A stretch of DNA of 64,000 bases, taken from positions 2,663,876 to 2,727,875 of the forward strand of contig OZ245892.1 in the NCBI GenBank assembly GCA_965229605.1, given 5' to 3'. The number at the start of each line of letters is the position of its first letter. Positions within the stretch are counted from its first letter, which is position 1. The stretch is from G965229605 sp965229605 (GTDB taxonomy: Bacteria > Pseudomonadota > Alphaproteobacteria > CBDDJK01). Below the pieces are notes generated by a model. That model did not search any database and had not been told where the DNA came from. It saw only the letters and a list, made by a program, of their open reading frames with translations. Below, piece by piece: positions 8,490 through 17,607 of this stretch. The translations under genes were made by a program, and so were the position numbers.

Positions 8490-10268
8490 ATGACAGACAC
8501 AAAAACAGATACAAAAATCACCGGCGCAGACATGATTATCAAGGCCCTGATTGATCAGGGGACCGAGGTCGTCTTTGGCTATCCCGGTGGCGCTGTCCTG
8601 CCGATCTATGACAGTCTGTTCCAGCAGAACAGGCTACGCCATACGCTGGTCCGCCACGAACAAGGCGCGGTCCATGCGGCTGAAGGCTATGCCCGCTCAA
8701 CCGGGCGGCCAGGCGTGGTTCTGGTAACCTCTGGCCCCGGGGCCACCAATGCGGTCACAGGTCTCACCGATGCCTTGATGGATTCGGTGCCGATTGTCTG
8801 TATTACCGGGCAGGTCGCCACGCATCTAATCGGCAATGATGCCTTTCAGGAATGTGACACAACCGGTATTACGCGGCCCTGCACCAAACATAATTATCTG
8901 GTCAAACGGATTGAAGACCTGCCACGGGTGATGCACGAAGCCTTTTATGTCGCAACCAGCGGGCGACCCGGTCCGGTGGTGATTGATATTCCAAAGGATA
9001 TTCAATTTGCCCTTGGCGATTATATCAGCCCGGAAAAAGTGGTTCACCGCAGCTATCGCCCGCAGACCAAGCCCGACTCAACCCAGATTGACAAAGCCCT
9101 TGATCTTCTGGCGCAAGCCAAAAAGCCAATAATCTATGCTGGAGGCGGCGTGATCAATTCAGGCCTGTCAGCCTGCGCCGATCTTAAAAAATTGGTCGAG
9201 ATAACCGGCTATCCCTGCACCTTGACCCTGATGGGGCTTGGCGCAATCCCGGCCGCCATGCCGCAATATATGGGCATGCTGGGGATGCATGGGACCTATG
9301 AAGCCAATCTGGCCATGCATGATTGTGATGTCATGCTTTGTGTCGGCGCGCGTTTTGATGACCGGATTACCGGGCGACTCAATGCTTTCTCGCCGCATTC
9401 AAAGAAAATTCATATTGATATCGATCCGTCCTCAATCAATAAAAATGTGCGGGTTGATCTGGGTATTCAGGCCGACTGCGGCGAAGCACTTTCTGCGCTG
9501 GTGGCCGGATGGCGCGCACGCGGGGCAAAGCCGGACGGGGCTGCTCTTGGACGCTGGTGGCAGCAAATCGAAGAATGGCGCGGCAAAAACTGCCTGCATT
9601 ACGACACCGACAAAAAAGAAATCAAACCGCAGCAAGCGATTGAAAAACTCTATCATGCCACCCGCAAGCTGAAACAGCCGACCTATATCACCACCGAAGT
9701 CGGACAGCACCAGATGTGGGCCGCCCAGTTCTATCGCTTTGAAGACCCCATGCGCTGGATGACCTCCGGCGGGCTGGGGACCATGGGCTATGGCCTGCCT
9801 TCCGCTATCGGCGTGCAAATGGCCCACCCGGATGCGCTGGTCATTGATATCGCTGGCGAGGCCTCTATCCAGATGAATATTCAGGAACTCTCCACCGCCG
9901 CCCAGTATCGCCTGCCGGTCAAGGTCTTTATCCTCAATAACCGCTATCTCGGCATGGTGCGCCAATGGCAGCAGCTTTTGCACGGCGGGCGTTATTCCGA
10001 ATCCTATTCGGATGCCCTGCCTGATTTTGTCCGTCTGGCCGAAGCCTATCAATGTGTTGGACTGCGGGCAGAAAACCCTGATCAACTGGATGATGTCATT
10101 AAAGAAATGATAGCAACAGACCGGCCAGTGGTGGCCGATATCTGTGTGGCCCAGGAAGAAAACTGCTTTCCGATGATCCCGTCGGGCGCGGCCCATAATG
10201 AAATGCTGCTTGGCCCGGTTGAAGAAGGAAAAGAAGCGGTTTCTGATGCCGGAAAAATGCTGGTTTAA
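8490..10268 (+). CDS. ilvB: Acetolactate synthase large (catalytic) subunit
   Basis: A 592-residue thiamine-diphosphate enzyme. The N-terminal domain has VVFGYPGGAVLPIYD and the catalytic-Glu segment RHEQGAVHAAEGYARSTG; the central FAD-type domain has VLCVGARFDDRITG; the ThDP/Mg motif is DIAGEASIQMNIQEL with NNRYLGMVRQWQQ. It makes 2-acetolactate or 2-aceto-2-hydroxybutyrate for valine, leucine and isoleucine. ATG 8490 is preferred to upstream codons because GGAG lies at 8478-8481. Unusually, no ilvN/ilvH regulatory-subunit gene follows; the next gene, 21 bases on, is a short-chain dehydrogenase. Confidence 0.95.
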   Translation: MTDTKTDTKITGADMIIKALIDQGTEVVFGYPGGAVLPIYDSLFQQNRLRHTLVRHEQGAVHAAEGYARSTGRPGVVLVTSGPGATNAVTGLTDALMDSVPIVCITGQVATHLIGNDAFQECDTTGITRPCTKHNYLVKRIEDLPRVMHEAFYVATSGRPGPVVIDIPKDIQFALGDYISPEKVVHRSYRPQTKPDSTQIDKALDLLAQAKKPIIYAGGGVINSGLSACADLKKLVEITGYPCTLTLMGLGAIPAAMPQYMGMLGMHGTYEANLAMHDCDVMLCVGARFDDRITGRLNAFSPHSKKIHIDIDPSSINKNVRVDLGIQADCGEALSALVAGWRARGAKPDGAALGRWWQQIEEWRGKNCLHYDTDKKEIKPQQAIEKLYHATRKLKQPTYITTEVGQHQMWAAQFYRFEDPMRWMTSGGLGTMGYGLPSAIGVQMAHPDALVIDIAGEASIQMNIQELSTAAQYRLPVKVFILNNRYLGMVRQWQQLLHGGRYSESYSDALPDFVRLAEAYQCVGLRAENPDQLDDVIKEMIATDRPVVADICVAQEENCFPMIPSGAAHNEMLLGPVEEGKEAVSDAGKMLV

Positions 10269-10289
10269 CTTTTATATCAGGATATAGAC

Positions 10290-11093
10290 ATGCAGGATCA
10301 GCAAATATTTGAAGGGCGGCGGGCCCTGGTTACCGGCTCAACCAGCGGTATCGGGCTGGCGATTGCCCGGGCTTTGGCGGCACGCGGCTGTGCAATTATG
10401 TTCACCGGCCTTGGGGGGGATATTGACCAGCACCGTCAGCTGGCAGAAGATATTGCCCGCGATTGCGGGGTCAAGACCGGCTTTCTGGAAGGCGATATTG
10501 GTGATCCGGCTTTTGTTAAAACCCTGGTTGCAGAGACCGACCGCCAGCTTGGCGGGCTGAATATTCTGGTAAATAATGCCGGGATGCAAAATGTCCAGCC
10601 GATCACGGAATTTCCTGATCAGACCTGGGAGTCGATTATCGGGGTTAACCTCAGTGCGGCCTTTTATACGATCAAATTGGCCCTGCCCTTGATGCGTCAA
10701 GCAGGTTTTGGACGGATTATCAATATTGCCTCGGTCCAGGGGCTGATCGGGTCGATAGACAAAGCGGCCTATGTGTCGTCAAAGCACGGGCTGGTTGGCC
10801 TGACCAAGGTGGTTGCGCTTGAAACGGCGGCTGAGGAGATCACCTGTAATGCGATCTGTCCGGGCTGGACGCGCACGCCTTTGATTGAGCCGCAGATTAC
10901 GGCCCGCCGGGAATTGTTGGGCGGGGTGAGTGAAGCTGAAGCGGTGCATGATCTTCTGGCGGAGAAGCAGCCTTCAGGTGATTTTGTCAAGCCGGAGGAG
11001 CTGGCGAGTCTTGCGGTCTTTTTATGCAGCGATGCGGCGCGCCAGATGACGGGTGTTTCTTTGCCGGTTGACGGGGGCTGGACGGCGCAATAG
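10290..11093 (+). CDS. bdhA: 3-hydroxybutyrate dehydrogenase (SDR family)
   Basis: A 267-residue classical short-chain dehydrogenase. It has the Rossmann motif TGSTSGIGLAIARALA, NNAG at about residue 93, the catalytic Ser in INIASVQG, and YVSSKHG with catalytic Tyr and Lys. The sequence CPGWTRTPLIEPQI and the C-terminal PVDGGWTAQ match D-3-hydroxybutyrate dehydrogenases, which interconvert 3-hydroxybutyrate and acetoacetate in ketone-body or PHB turnover. It is 21 bases downstream of ilvB and probably co-transcribed. No other PHB genes are present. Another SDR specificity cannot be excluded. Confidence 0.82.
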   Translation: MQDQQIFEGRRALVTGSTSGIGLAIARALAARGCAIMFTGLGGDIDQHRQLAEDIARDCGVKTGFLEGDIGDPAFVKTLVAETDRQLGGLNILVNNAGMQNVQPITEFPDQTWESIIGVNLSAAFYTIKLALPLMRQAGFGRIINIASVQGLIGSIDKAAYVSSKHGLVGLTKVVALETAAEEITCNAICPGWTRTPLIEPQITARRELLGGVSEAEAVHDLLAEKQPSGDFVKPEELASLAVFLCSDAARQMTGVSLPVDGGWTAQ

Positions 11094-11152
11094 GCCCGCA
11101 AGGGGGCTTAAAGCAGATTTGGCGTGAACAACAACCCCGTGATATCTCGATC

Positions 11153-12823
11153 ATGCGAATAACATTGGCCCAAAGTGCTTCTGTTCTGGGGGATTTTGCC
11201 CGCAATATAGAACAGGCTCTGGATGTGGCGAAAGCGGCGCACGAAGCCGGATCGAGTCTGGTGGTTTTCCCGGAACAGTTTTTAACCGGCTACCCGCTGG
11301 AGGACCTGGCCCTTAACCCTGATTTTCAGACTGCGGCGATTTCTGCTGTGCAAGAATTAGCCAGCCGTATGGCGCGGGAATTGCCCGATGGCCCGGCGCT
11401 TTTGCTGGGCGGGTTGGCGCCGGTGGATTATTCTTTAGATCATAAAGATAGTAATACAGAAAAGCGCGGGAAGCCTTTTAATGCGGCCTTTTTGATTCAG
11501 GATGGGCAAATCAGCAGCTGGCGAGCCAAGCGGATTTTGCCAAATTACGGGGTTTTTGATGAAAAGCGGGTCTATGAGGCCGGGCCTCTGGCGGGCCCGG
11601 TCGAGGTCGCTGGCGTTAAAATAGGCATTGCGGTCTGTGAGGATATCTGGGACCCGGAAGTGCCGGAATGTCTGGCTGAATCGGGGGCAGATATCCTGAT
11701 TGCGCTGAATTGCTCGCCGTTTGACGAGAACAAGCCCGATGTGCGCTTGCAGGTTGCGCTGGCCCGGATTGCCGAAACCGGTTTGCCTTTGGTCTATGTC
11801 AACCGGGTGGGCGGGCAGGATGATCTGGTTTTTGACGGCGGGTCCTTTGTCTTGAACCGGGATTATCGCCCGGCAGTGCGTTTGCCTGCCTTTGTTCCGG
11901 CAATAGAACATTGCGACTGGGAAGCAGGTGATGAAGGCTGGGTTTGCCAGCAAGGGACGATGGCCCCGGAATTGCCAAGGATGGAATCCCTGTGGCAGGC
12001 CATGTGTCTTGGGTTAAAGGATTATGTTGAAGGCAACGGCTTTCCCGGCGTGCTTATTGGTTTATCAGGCGGCATTGATTCGGCCCTGACGGCAGTGGTT
12101 GCGGTTGATGCCTTGGGGGCAAAACGGGTGCGCTGTGTATTTATGCCATCGGTCTATACCAGCGATATCAGCTATCAGGATGCCGAGCGGCTGGCTGAAA
12201 ATCTGGGGGTGCAATTTGATCAGGCCCCGATAGAGGCCGGGCTTGCCGGGACCGAGAAAATGCTTGAGCATCTTGGTGGTTTGAGCGGTCTTGCCCGCGA
12301 AAATGCCCAGGCCCGTCTGCGCGGGTTGCTGTTGATGAGTCTGTCCAATCAAACCGGTTTTCTGGTGCTGACAACGGGCAATAAATCGGAAATCGCAGCG
12401 GGCTATTCAACGCTTTATGGTGATATGTGCGGCGGCTATTCGGTGATCAAGGATTTATACAAGACCGATGTCTTTGCCCTGGCGAACTGGTGGAACGAAG
12501 CGGGTAGAAAGAACGGGCCGGAAATTCCCCGGCGCATTATCACCCGCCCGCCGTCTGCGGAATTGCGTGATAATCAGAAAGACAGCGACAGTCTGCCGGA
12601 TTATGCGGTGCTGGACCCGGTTTTAAAAGCCCTGCTGGAAGAGGGCAAAAGCCGCCAGCAAATTTTGGAGGATGGCGCAAAGCCAGAGGTGATTGATCAG
12701 GCGGTGCGGCTGTTGCGAACCAGCGAATATAAACGCCGCCAGTCTGCCCCGGGAGTCCGGCTTTCGTCCTTGGCCTTTGGCAAGGAATGGCGCTATCCCT
12801 TAACCAATCATTTTACTTTGTAA
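11153..12823 (+). CDS. nadE: Glutamine-dependent NAD+ synthetase
   Basis: This 556-residue fusion has an N-terminal nitrilase-type glutaminase domain (VVFPEQFLTGYPLEDL with the catalytic Glu, and VCEDIWDPE with the catalytic Cys). Its C-terminal synthetase domain has the PP-loop GLSGGIDSALTAVVAVDALG and LTTGNKSEIAAGYSTLYGDM. It converts deamido-NAD to NAD using glutamine. The length is typical of the bacterial two-domain form. It ends 15 bases before the convergent methyltransferase gene, with no terminator visible in between, so read-through antisense transcription into that gene is possible. Confidence 0.95.
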   Translation: MRITLAQSASVLGDFARNIEQALDVAKAAHEAGSSLVVFPEQFLTGYPLEDLALNPDFQTAAISAVQELASRMARELPDGPALLLGGLAPVDYSLDHKDSNTEKRGKPFNAAFLIQDGQISSWRAKRILPNYGVFDEKRVYEAGPLAGPVEVAGVKIGIAVCEDIWDPEVPECLAESGADILIALNCSPFDENKPDVRLQVALARIAETGLPLVYVNRVGGQDDLVFDGGSFVLNRDYRPAVRLPAFVPAIEHCDWEAGDEGWVCQQGTMAPELPRMESLWQAMCLGLKDYVEGNGFPGVLIGLSGGIDSALTAVVAVDALGAKRVRCVFMPSVYTSDISYQDAERLAENLGVQFDQAPIEAGLAGTEKMLEHLGGLSGLARENAQARLRGLLLMSLSNQTGFLVLTTGNKSEIAAGYSTLYGDMCGGYSVIKDLYKTDVFALANWWNEAGRKNGPEIPRRIITRPPSAELRDNQKDSDSLPDYAVLDPVLKALLEEGKSRQQILEDGAKPEVIDQAVRLLRTSEYKRRQSAPGVRLSSLAFGKEWRYPLTNHFTL

Positions 12824-12837
12824 TCATGAAACCAATC

Positions 12838-13995
12838 TCAAGCAGCCTTTGCAGATAAATTTTTCTTATTTATATTTAAGTGCTTTCCTATTGTTTCTGC
12901 TATTTTAGGCGGAACAGCATTTCCAATCTGGCGCATCGCTTCGCCCCATGCGCCATAAATTTTGAAATCTGCTGGAAATCCCTGTATCAATTTAGCTTCA
13001 TGAACTGTCAAATAGCGAATTCTGTTATCACTGAAGCGGATCATATTCTCGCCCCCCGGCACCCCGTGCGCGCCAGCTTTGATGGTCTTTGAGGGCAGAT
13101 CGTAGATGCTGCCAGTATGACCGGGATAGCTTCTGGCCCCGTCTCTGAATTGATGATCGCTGATATCATGATTATCATGGGCTGGATCAGGTAAATGCCC
13201 CAATATATCGCGCATGGTTGTCCAGGGTTTGCTTTCTGGCGGGATAAGGCCGTATCGGTCTTTGACCCCTTCTATACGGCGCATAAAATGAGGGCTATAC
13301 GAATATTCTGGCGGGGTTGTAAAACCATGTTTTTCCCAATAGGTGCCAGATACATACTGATCCCATAGCAAACGTTCCAGACTATGTTCCGGTTTTGGAA
13401 ACTCAAATACACTGCCAATATCGGCACGAATGCCGACGATAATGACCCTCTCTCTGGTTTGGGGGATACCGTAATCTGCTGCATTTATCAGTTGATACTC
13501 GACATTATACGTTGGTCGTGCTTGCGGGCAATTCTCTAAATCACGCAGGTTGACAAGATGCTCTTTCCAGTCCGAATATCCTGAATCTGTGTAATCAGGA
13601 TACTTCAAGCGCAGAATGATATAGTCAAAATATTCGGCAAAACTTGACCGTAACAGTCCTTTAACATTCTCAAAAATAAAAGCATGAGGGCGTAGCTCAT
13701 TAATCGCCTTGATTGCATAAGGAAACATATCCCTTGAATCATCTGACGCTTTATGTTTGCCACCTAAAGAAAATGGCTGACAAGGTGGACCGCCTGCGAC
13801 AAGGTCTATTTCACTCAGTGCTGAAAAATCATAATGCCGGATATCGCCTTCAAAGACTTTTGAGGGTTCAAAATTTGCGCGTAATGTTTCGCAGGCATCC
13901 CGGTTGAACTCAATAAAAGCACGATTATCAAATCCTGCCATTTCCAACCCTCTGGCAAGACCGCCTGCACCAGAAAATAATTCCAGAGACTTCAC
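12838..13995 (-). CDS. DNA cytosine-5 methyltransferase of an Eco29kI-type system
   Basis: A 385-residue C5-methyltransferase with motifs in canonical order: I (LELFSGAGGLARGLEMAGF, residues 4-22), IV (GGPPCQPFSLGGK, catalytic Cys), VI (ENVKGL), VIII (YGIPQTRERVIIVG), a target-recognition region, then IX-X (EAKLIQGFP, IGNAVPP). It partners the overlapping upstream GIY-YIG endonuclease gene; its start overlaps that gene's stop by four bases. By analogy with M.Eco29kI it should protect CCGCGG. The gene looks more AT-rich than the flanking nadE, with more ATA and AAA codons, consistent with acquisition by transfer. Confidence 0.93.
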   Translation of the reverse strand: MKSLELFSGAGGLARGLEMAGFDNRAFIEFNRDACETLRANFEPSKVFEGDIRHYDFSALSEIDLVAGGPPCQPFSLGGKHKASDDSRDMFPYAIKAINELRPHAFIFENVKGLLRSSFAEYFDYIILRLKYPDYTDSGYSDWKEHLVNLRDLENCPQARPTYNVEYQLINAADYGIPQTRERVIIVGIRADIGSVFEFPKPEHSLERLLWDQYVSGTYWEKHGFTTPPEYSYSPHFMRRIEGVKDRYGLIPPESKPWTTMRDILGHLPDPAHDNHDISDHQFRDGARSYPGHTGSIYDLPSKTIKAGAHGVPGGENMIRFSDNRIRYLTVHEAKLIQGFPADFKIYGAWGEAMRQIGNAVPPKIAETIGKHLNINKKNLSAKAA

Positions 13996-14639
13996 GGGTT
14001 GGCCCCTAATGTTGAAAGATGAGTTTCGATTTTAGCGAGAATATCAGCCTCCTCTTTAGGGATACCTGTGCATTTTTCTGCCCAGGGGCGGCCCGGATGA
14101 ATTACATCCCAATCTGACTTTGCCTGATTGAAACGCCCCTTGCCCGGCGTGCGGTTGCCAAATCCATCCAGCGAAGAATTCCAGAGTGGCCTGTTCAGCT
14201 TGATAAGCGCAGCTTCAATCGTCCCGATCATGTCCGAGCCTTCGGACTCAAAAATCATAAAGCGACACGAAAAGTCTTTCTGGTCAATCCCGGCAACCCT
14301 ATCAATATTCCGCGTATGCTCACGGATGCGGGAATAAAGCTCAGCCGATGGCTTGGTGATATCGTCTGAAATGCGGGATTGTCGCCAGCCTCTCGGCACG
14401 GCTTTCCCAACATAAACAGGGTATTTATATTCCAGCCTATTCAATTCAGCATAGCGTCGATAGATTTTATTGTTGCCAGTGTAATAAAGCGCATAGACGC
14501 CAGTTCCTAAAAATCGCTCTTGTAAGGGTAACGGGTGAACAGGCGTGCCATTGAAAAAACGCACAGCATCCTTGACCAGCTCAACAAACGCCTCGCTGTG
14601 GTGAACATGCTTGTTGCGGTCAAACAGATGTATCTTCAT
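13992..14639 (-). CDS. Eco29kI-type GIY-YIG restriction endonuclease
   Basis: A 215-residue protein of the GIY-YIG nuclease fold. Visible catalytic positions are Tyr49 (GVYALYY), Tyr76 (YPVYVGKA), Arg104 and His108 (RIREH), Glu142 (IEAALI) and Asn154 (PLWN). These are the same residues at the same numbers that I recall for Eco29kI, which cuts CCGCGG. The C-terminal GFGNRTPGKGR and IHPGRPWAEKC are also family features. ATG 14639 is chosen over a longer frame because AAGGGGCG precedes it. The gene comes before the methyltransferase and overlaps it by four bases, so endonuclease and protection are co-translated. Confidence 0.93.
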   Translation of the reverse strand: MKIHLFDRNKHVHHSEAFVELVKDAVRFFNGTPVHPLPLQERFLGTGVYALYYTGNNKIYRRYAELNRLEYKYPVYVGKAVPRGWRQSRISDDITKPSAELYSRIREHTRNIDRVAGIDQKDFSCRFMIFESEGSDMIGTIEAALIKLNRPLWNSSLDGFGNRTPGKGRFNQAKSDWDVIHPGRPWAEKCTGIPKEEADILAKIETHLSTLGANP

Positions 14640-14743
14640 TTCAACGCCCCTTATGCCTCTAACTATTATGATAGTCGCTTGCCATATAATCCACAACAAT
14701 AACCTGTCCTGCACTTTTAACAGGCGAGCCAGTTTCGGAGCCA

Positions 14744-15020
14744 TTAGGGTCAGGACCCATAAGATTCATCCGTTCTGCGCGTGTCAAATTTTTGATAGAT
14801 GGGCTTGAAAAGCGCGCAGCGACTAGCCATCGCTAATCGCAAGCGGTTTGAAAGTTCAGATGCAAAAATTTGCCGCGCCTTTACAAGGTTGGTCAATAAA
14901 GGCAAATCTACGGCTTCAAACAAGCTCACCGTAGCTAAGACTATGCTTTCGCTTGTTTTCATTGTATCTTTACCTTTCTTGGCCAACAGAATGGATGAAT
15001 TTTATGGGTCCTGACCCTAA
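14744..15020. mobile_element. MITE-like non-autonomous element with 34-bp terminal inverted repeats
   Basis: Bases 14744-14777 and 14987-15020 are inverted repeats of each other, 34 bases with two mismatches. The outer tip is the short palindrome TTAGGGTCAGGACCC. The 209 bases between them contain no convincing gene: two opposed frames of about 70 codons end inside the repeats and look like nothing known. A 24-base copy of the same tip occurs at 55052-55075. The structure fits a miniature inverted-repeat element or a pair of REP-like palindromes moved in trans by a transposase not in this window. A target duplication is not clear; TA or none is possible. Confidence 0.7.
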
Positions 15021-15233
15021 ACCAGTCGTGAGCAATGAATTAAGTGAACAAGTTAAAAAATGGTTGCAAGGCCGGGTCGGGTGTTACATGATAGTGCGCT
15101 ATAACGAGGAGGCTATAATAAAACAGAGGCTTTATGAAGAGATATTTTATAAAAAGATATCTTTAGGACGAAATGAAAAGCCTTTCGGGGAAACAATCCT
15201 TTTATCAACCCTTAATCTTATTTGGAGTGGGAT
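15021..15233. other. Non-coding gap upstream of aapJ
   Basis: This AT-rich stretch separates the MITE-like element from aapJ and should contain the aap promoter, which I cannot place with confidence. A 12-base perfect palindrome AAAGATATCTTT lies at 15153-15164 and could be an operator. A frame running from 14953 into aapJ has no recognisable content and I do not call it a gene. Confidence 0.4.
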
Positions 15234-16355
15234 ATGAACAATACATTAAAGATGGTCCTGACCGGTGTCGCTGGTATCGTTGTCGGGGTGGCAATTAGCA
15301 TGAGTGGTTATTTCAGCAAAGACGATATGTCCAATGAAACGGCCAAGGTTGAAAGCGAGCCAGCCAAGGTTGAAACTAAAGAGGAGCCCAGTGTGACACA
15401 AGCCAGGACCCTTGATGATATCAAGGCCCGTGGTGAATTGATCTGCCTGGTCAATGTCGGGGTGCCTGCCTGGGCCTATACCGATGAAAATGGTGAATGG
15501 CAGGGTTTTGATGTTGATTTCTGCCGGGCCACCGCCACCGCCGTGCTTGGTGATCCGCAAAAAGTCAGCTTTGTCACCACCACCGGCTCCACCCGTTTCA
15601 CCCAGCTGGCGTCCGGCGAAGGGGACCTTCTTTATCGTAACACCACCTGGACACATACCCGCGATGTCGACCTGGGGCTGAATTTCGCTGGCGTCAATTA
15701 CTATGACGGGCAGGGCTTTATGATCCGCAAGGATGCGGGTATCTCCTCGGCAGAGGAACTCGCTGGATCTTCGGTCTGCATTCAGACCGGGACAACCACC
15801 GAATTGAACCTGGCCGACTATTTCCGCAAAAACAACATGTCCTATGAGCCAATCCCGGTTGAAAGCGAAGACGAATCCCGCGTCAATTATGAATCCGGAC
15901 GCTGTGATGTCTATACAACAGACGCTTCGGCGCTGGCTGCGGTCCGTTCCAAGCTGGAAGATCCTTCAGCCCATATGATCCTGCCTGAAATCGTCTCCAA
16001 AGAGCCGCTTGGACCCGTCGTCCGCCACGGCGATGACCAGTGGTTTGATATCGTCAAATGGGTGCTGAACGGCCTTATTCTTGCTGAAGAATACGGGATC
16101 ACCTCGGCCAATGTCGATGAACTCGCCAAAGGGACCAACAGCCCCGATATCAACCGGGTTCTGGGAACAGAAGGCAACTATGGCGAACAGCTTGGTCTGG
16201 ACAATCAATGGATGGTCCGCACGATCAAGGCCATGGGCAACTATGGTGAAATCTTCGCCCGCAACATTGGGGTTGATACCCCGGTTGGTCTGGAACGTGG
16301 GCTCAACGCCCAATATACAGACGGCGGTATTCTTTACGCATCGCCCATTCGCTAA
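15234..16355 (+). CDS. aapJ: General L-amino acid ABC transporter, periplasmic binding protein
   Basis: A 373-residue family-3 solute-binding protein. An N-terminal hydrophobic segment (MVLTGVAGIVVGVAISMSGYF) acts as signal or anchor, then a repetitive linker (KVESEPAKVETKEEP) precedes the binding domain with GELICLVNVGVPAWAYTDENGEWQGFDVDFCRA. The wording and the aapQMP genes behind it match AapJ, the broad-specificity amino-acid receptor of Rhizobium. ATG 15234 is preceded by GGAG; the earlier TTG at 15222 is rejected. A hairpin terminator follows immediately, which would keep receptor levels above those of the permeases. Confidence 0.92.
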   Translation: MNNTLKMVLTGVAGIVVGVAISMSGYFSKDDMSNETAKVESEPAKVETKEEPSVTQARTLDDIKARGELICLVNVGVPAWAYTDENGEWQGFDVDFCRATATAVLGDPQKVSFVTTTGSTRFTQLASGEGDLLYRNTTWTHTRDVDLGLNFAGVNYYDGQGFMIRKDAGISSAEELAGSSVCIQTGTTTELNLADYFRKNNMSYEPIPVESEDESRVNYESGRCDVYTTDASALAAVRSKLEDPSAHMILPEIVSKEPLGPVVRHGDDQWFDIVKWVLNGLILAEEYGITSANVDELAKGTNSPDINRVLGTEGNYGEQLGLDNQWMVRTIKAMGNYGEIFARNIGVDTPVGLERGLNAQYTDGGILYASPIR

Positions 16356-16366
16356 TCAAGGCGCAA

Positions 16367-16402
16367 GAAAAGGGGTCGGCTTCAAAACCGGCCCCTTTTT
16401 TT
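16367..16402 (+). terminator. Rho-independent terminator/attenuator between aapJ and aapQ
   Basis: A GC-rich stem (AAAAGGGGTCGG pairing with CCGGCCCCTTTT) closes a short loop and runs into a T tract. It lies 11 bases after the aapJ stop and would let only part of the transcription continue into aapQMP. Confidence 0.8.
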
Positions 16403-16440
16403 AACTTGTTCACGTTTTATCTGATGTCCCTGGATATCTG

Positions 16441-17607
16441 ATGTCTCTGATATCTTTATGGAATCGGCGCGAATCACGCGCTGTTATCATTCAGATCCTG
16501 GTTGTCTCGCTGGTGATGGCAACCATCGCCTTTCTTGTAAATAATGCGTCGCATAATCTTGAAAATCTCGGTCAGGATATTGATTACACCTTTTTGTGGC
16601 AAACCGCCGGGTATGATATAAATGCAGATCAACAGTTAATTTATTATGATTCCACCATGAGCCATGCCTGGGCCGCCGTGGTGGGCTTGCTGAATACTTT
16701 ATTTATTGCCGCTTGCGGGATTGTGGCCGCAACAATTATCGGGTTTTTGATCGGGATTATGCGGCTTAGTCCCAATTTTCTGGTAAGCAAGATTACCTAT
16801 TGGTATGTTGAAGGATTCCGCAATGTTCCACTGCTTTTATGGATTCTGCTGTTTCACGGGGTGATTGTTAATAATTTGCCGCACCCGCGCCAGGCGATAA
16901 ATATCGATGACATGTTCTTTATTACCAATCGCGGCTTTTATTTCCCGAAAGCCAATTTTCTGGACGGGGCGGGCTATAGTCTGATTGTCCTGTGCCTTGG
17001 GGCCGTCGGAGCCTGGTTTTACGCCCGCCATGCAAGGCGGGTGCAAATTGAAACTGGTCGTATTTTGCCGGTTTTATGGGTGTCGCTGGGCCTGATAGTC
17101 GGCTTGCCGCTTGTGGTTTTTGCTTTAAGCGGCTTTCCGGTTGAATGGGATTTTGCCGTCAAGAAAGGGTTCAACTTTCAAGGCGGCAGTGCCATAAAGC
17201 CTGAATTTCTGTCGCTTTGGGGGGCTTTGTCGCTTTATACCGGGGCCTTTATCGCCGAAAATGTGCGCGGCGGTATTCTGGCGGTCAGCCATGGTCAAAG
17301 CGAAGCCGCTGCTGCTTTAGGTCTGCCGCGTAACCGCAGTTTGCAGCTGATTATTATCCCGCAGGCTTTGCGGGTGATTATCCCGCCACTGACCAGTCAG
17401 TATCTGAATCTCACCAAAAACTCATCGCTGGCGATTGCGGTTGGCTATATGGATTTGGTCGCAACGCTGGGGAAAATTACGCCCAATCAAGCCGGGCGGG
17501 CGATTGAATCGATGTCGCTGGTTTTGTTGATTTATCTTTGTATTTCTTTGATGATTTCTGCGGTGATGAACTGGTATAATCGACGCATCAAGCTGGTGGA
17601 GCGATAA
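16441..17607 (+). CDS. aapQ: General L-amino acid ABC transporter permease AapQ
   Basis: A 388-residue inner-membrane protein with about eight membrane segments. The HisM-type permease domain includes the EAA loop AENVRGGILAVSHGQSEAAAALGLPRNRSLQLIIIPQALR, which docks on the ATPase. The long N-terminal extension before the permease core is characteristic of AapQ rather than shorter polar amino-acid permeases. It pairs with AapM as the heterodimeric channel. Its stop overlaps the aapM start (TAATG), so the two are translationally coupled. Confidence 0.92.
   Translation: MSLISLWNRRESRAVIIQILVVSLVMATIAFLVNNASHNLENLGQDIDYTFLWQTAGYDINADQQLIYYDSTMSHAWAAVVGLLNTLFIAACGIVAATIIGFLIGIMRLSPNFLVSKITYWYVEGFRNVPLLLWILLFHGVIVNNLPHPRQAINIDDMFFITNRGFYFPKANFLDGAGYSLIVLCLGAVGAWFYARHARRVQIETGRILPVLWVSLGLIVGLPLVVFALSGFPVEWDFAVKKGFNFQGGSAIKPEFLSLWGALSLYTGAFIAENVRGGILAVSHGQSEAAAALGLPRNRSLQLIIIPQALRVIIPPLTSQYLNLTKNSSLAIAVGYMDLVATLGKITPNQAGRAIESMSLVLLIYLCISLMISAVMNWYNRRIKLVER

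Noticed and set aside
14750..14986. A 78-codon minus-strand frame and an opposed 71-codon plus-strand frame inside the MITE-like element
   Set aside because: Both end in the inverted repeats with the same residues and have no recognisable domain; they are by-products of the repeat symmetry.
14953..15237. A 94-codon frame ending at the aapJ start
   Set aside because: It starts inside the MITE-like element, has no domain and no ribosome site.
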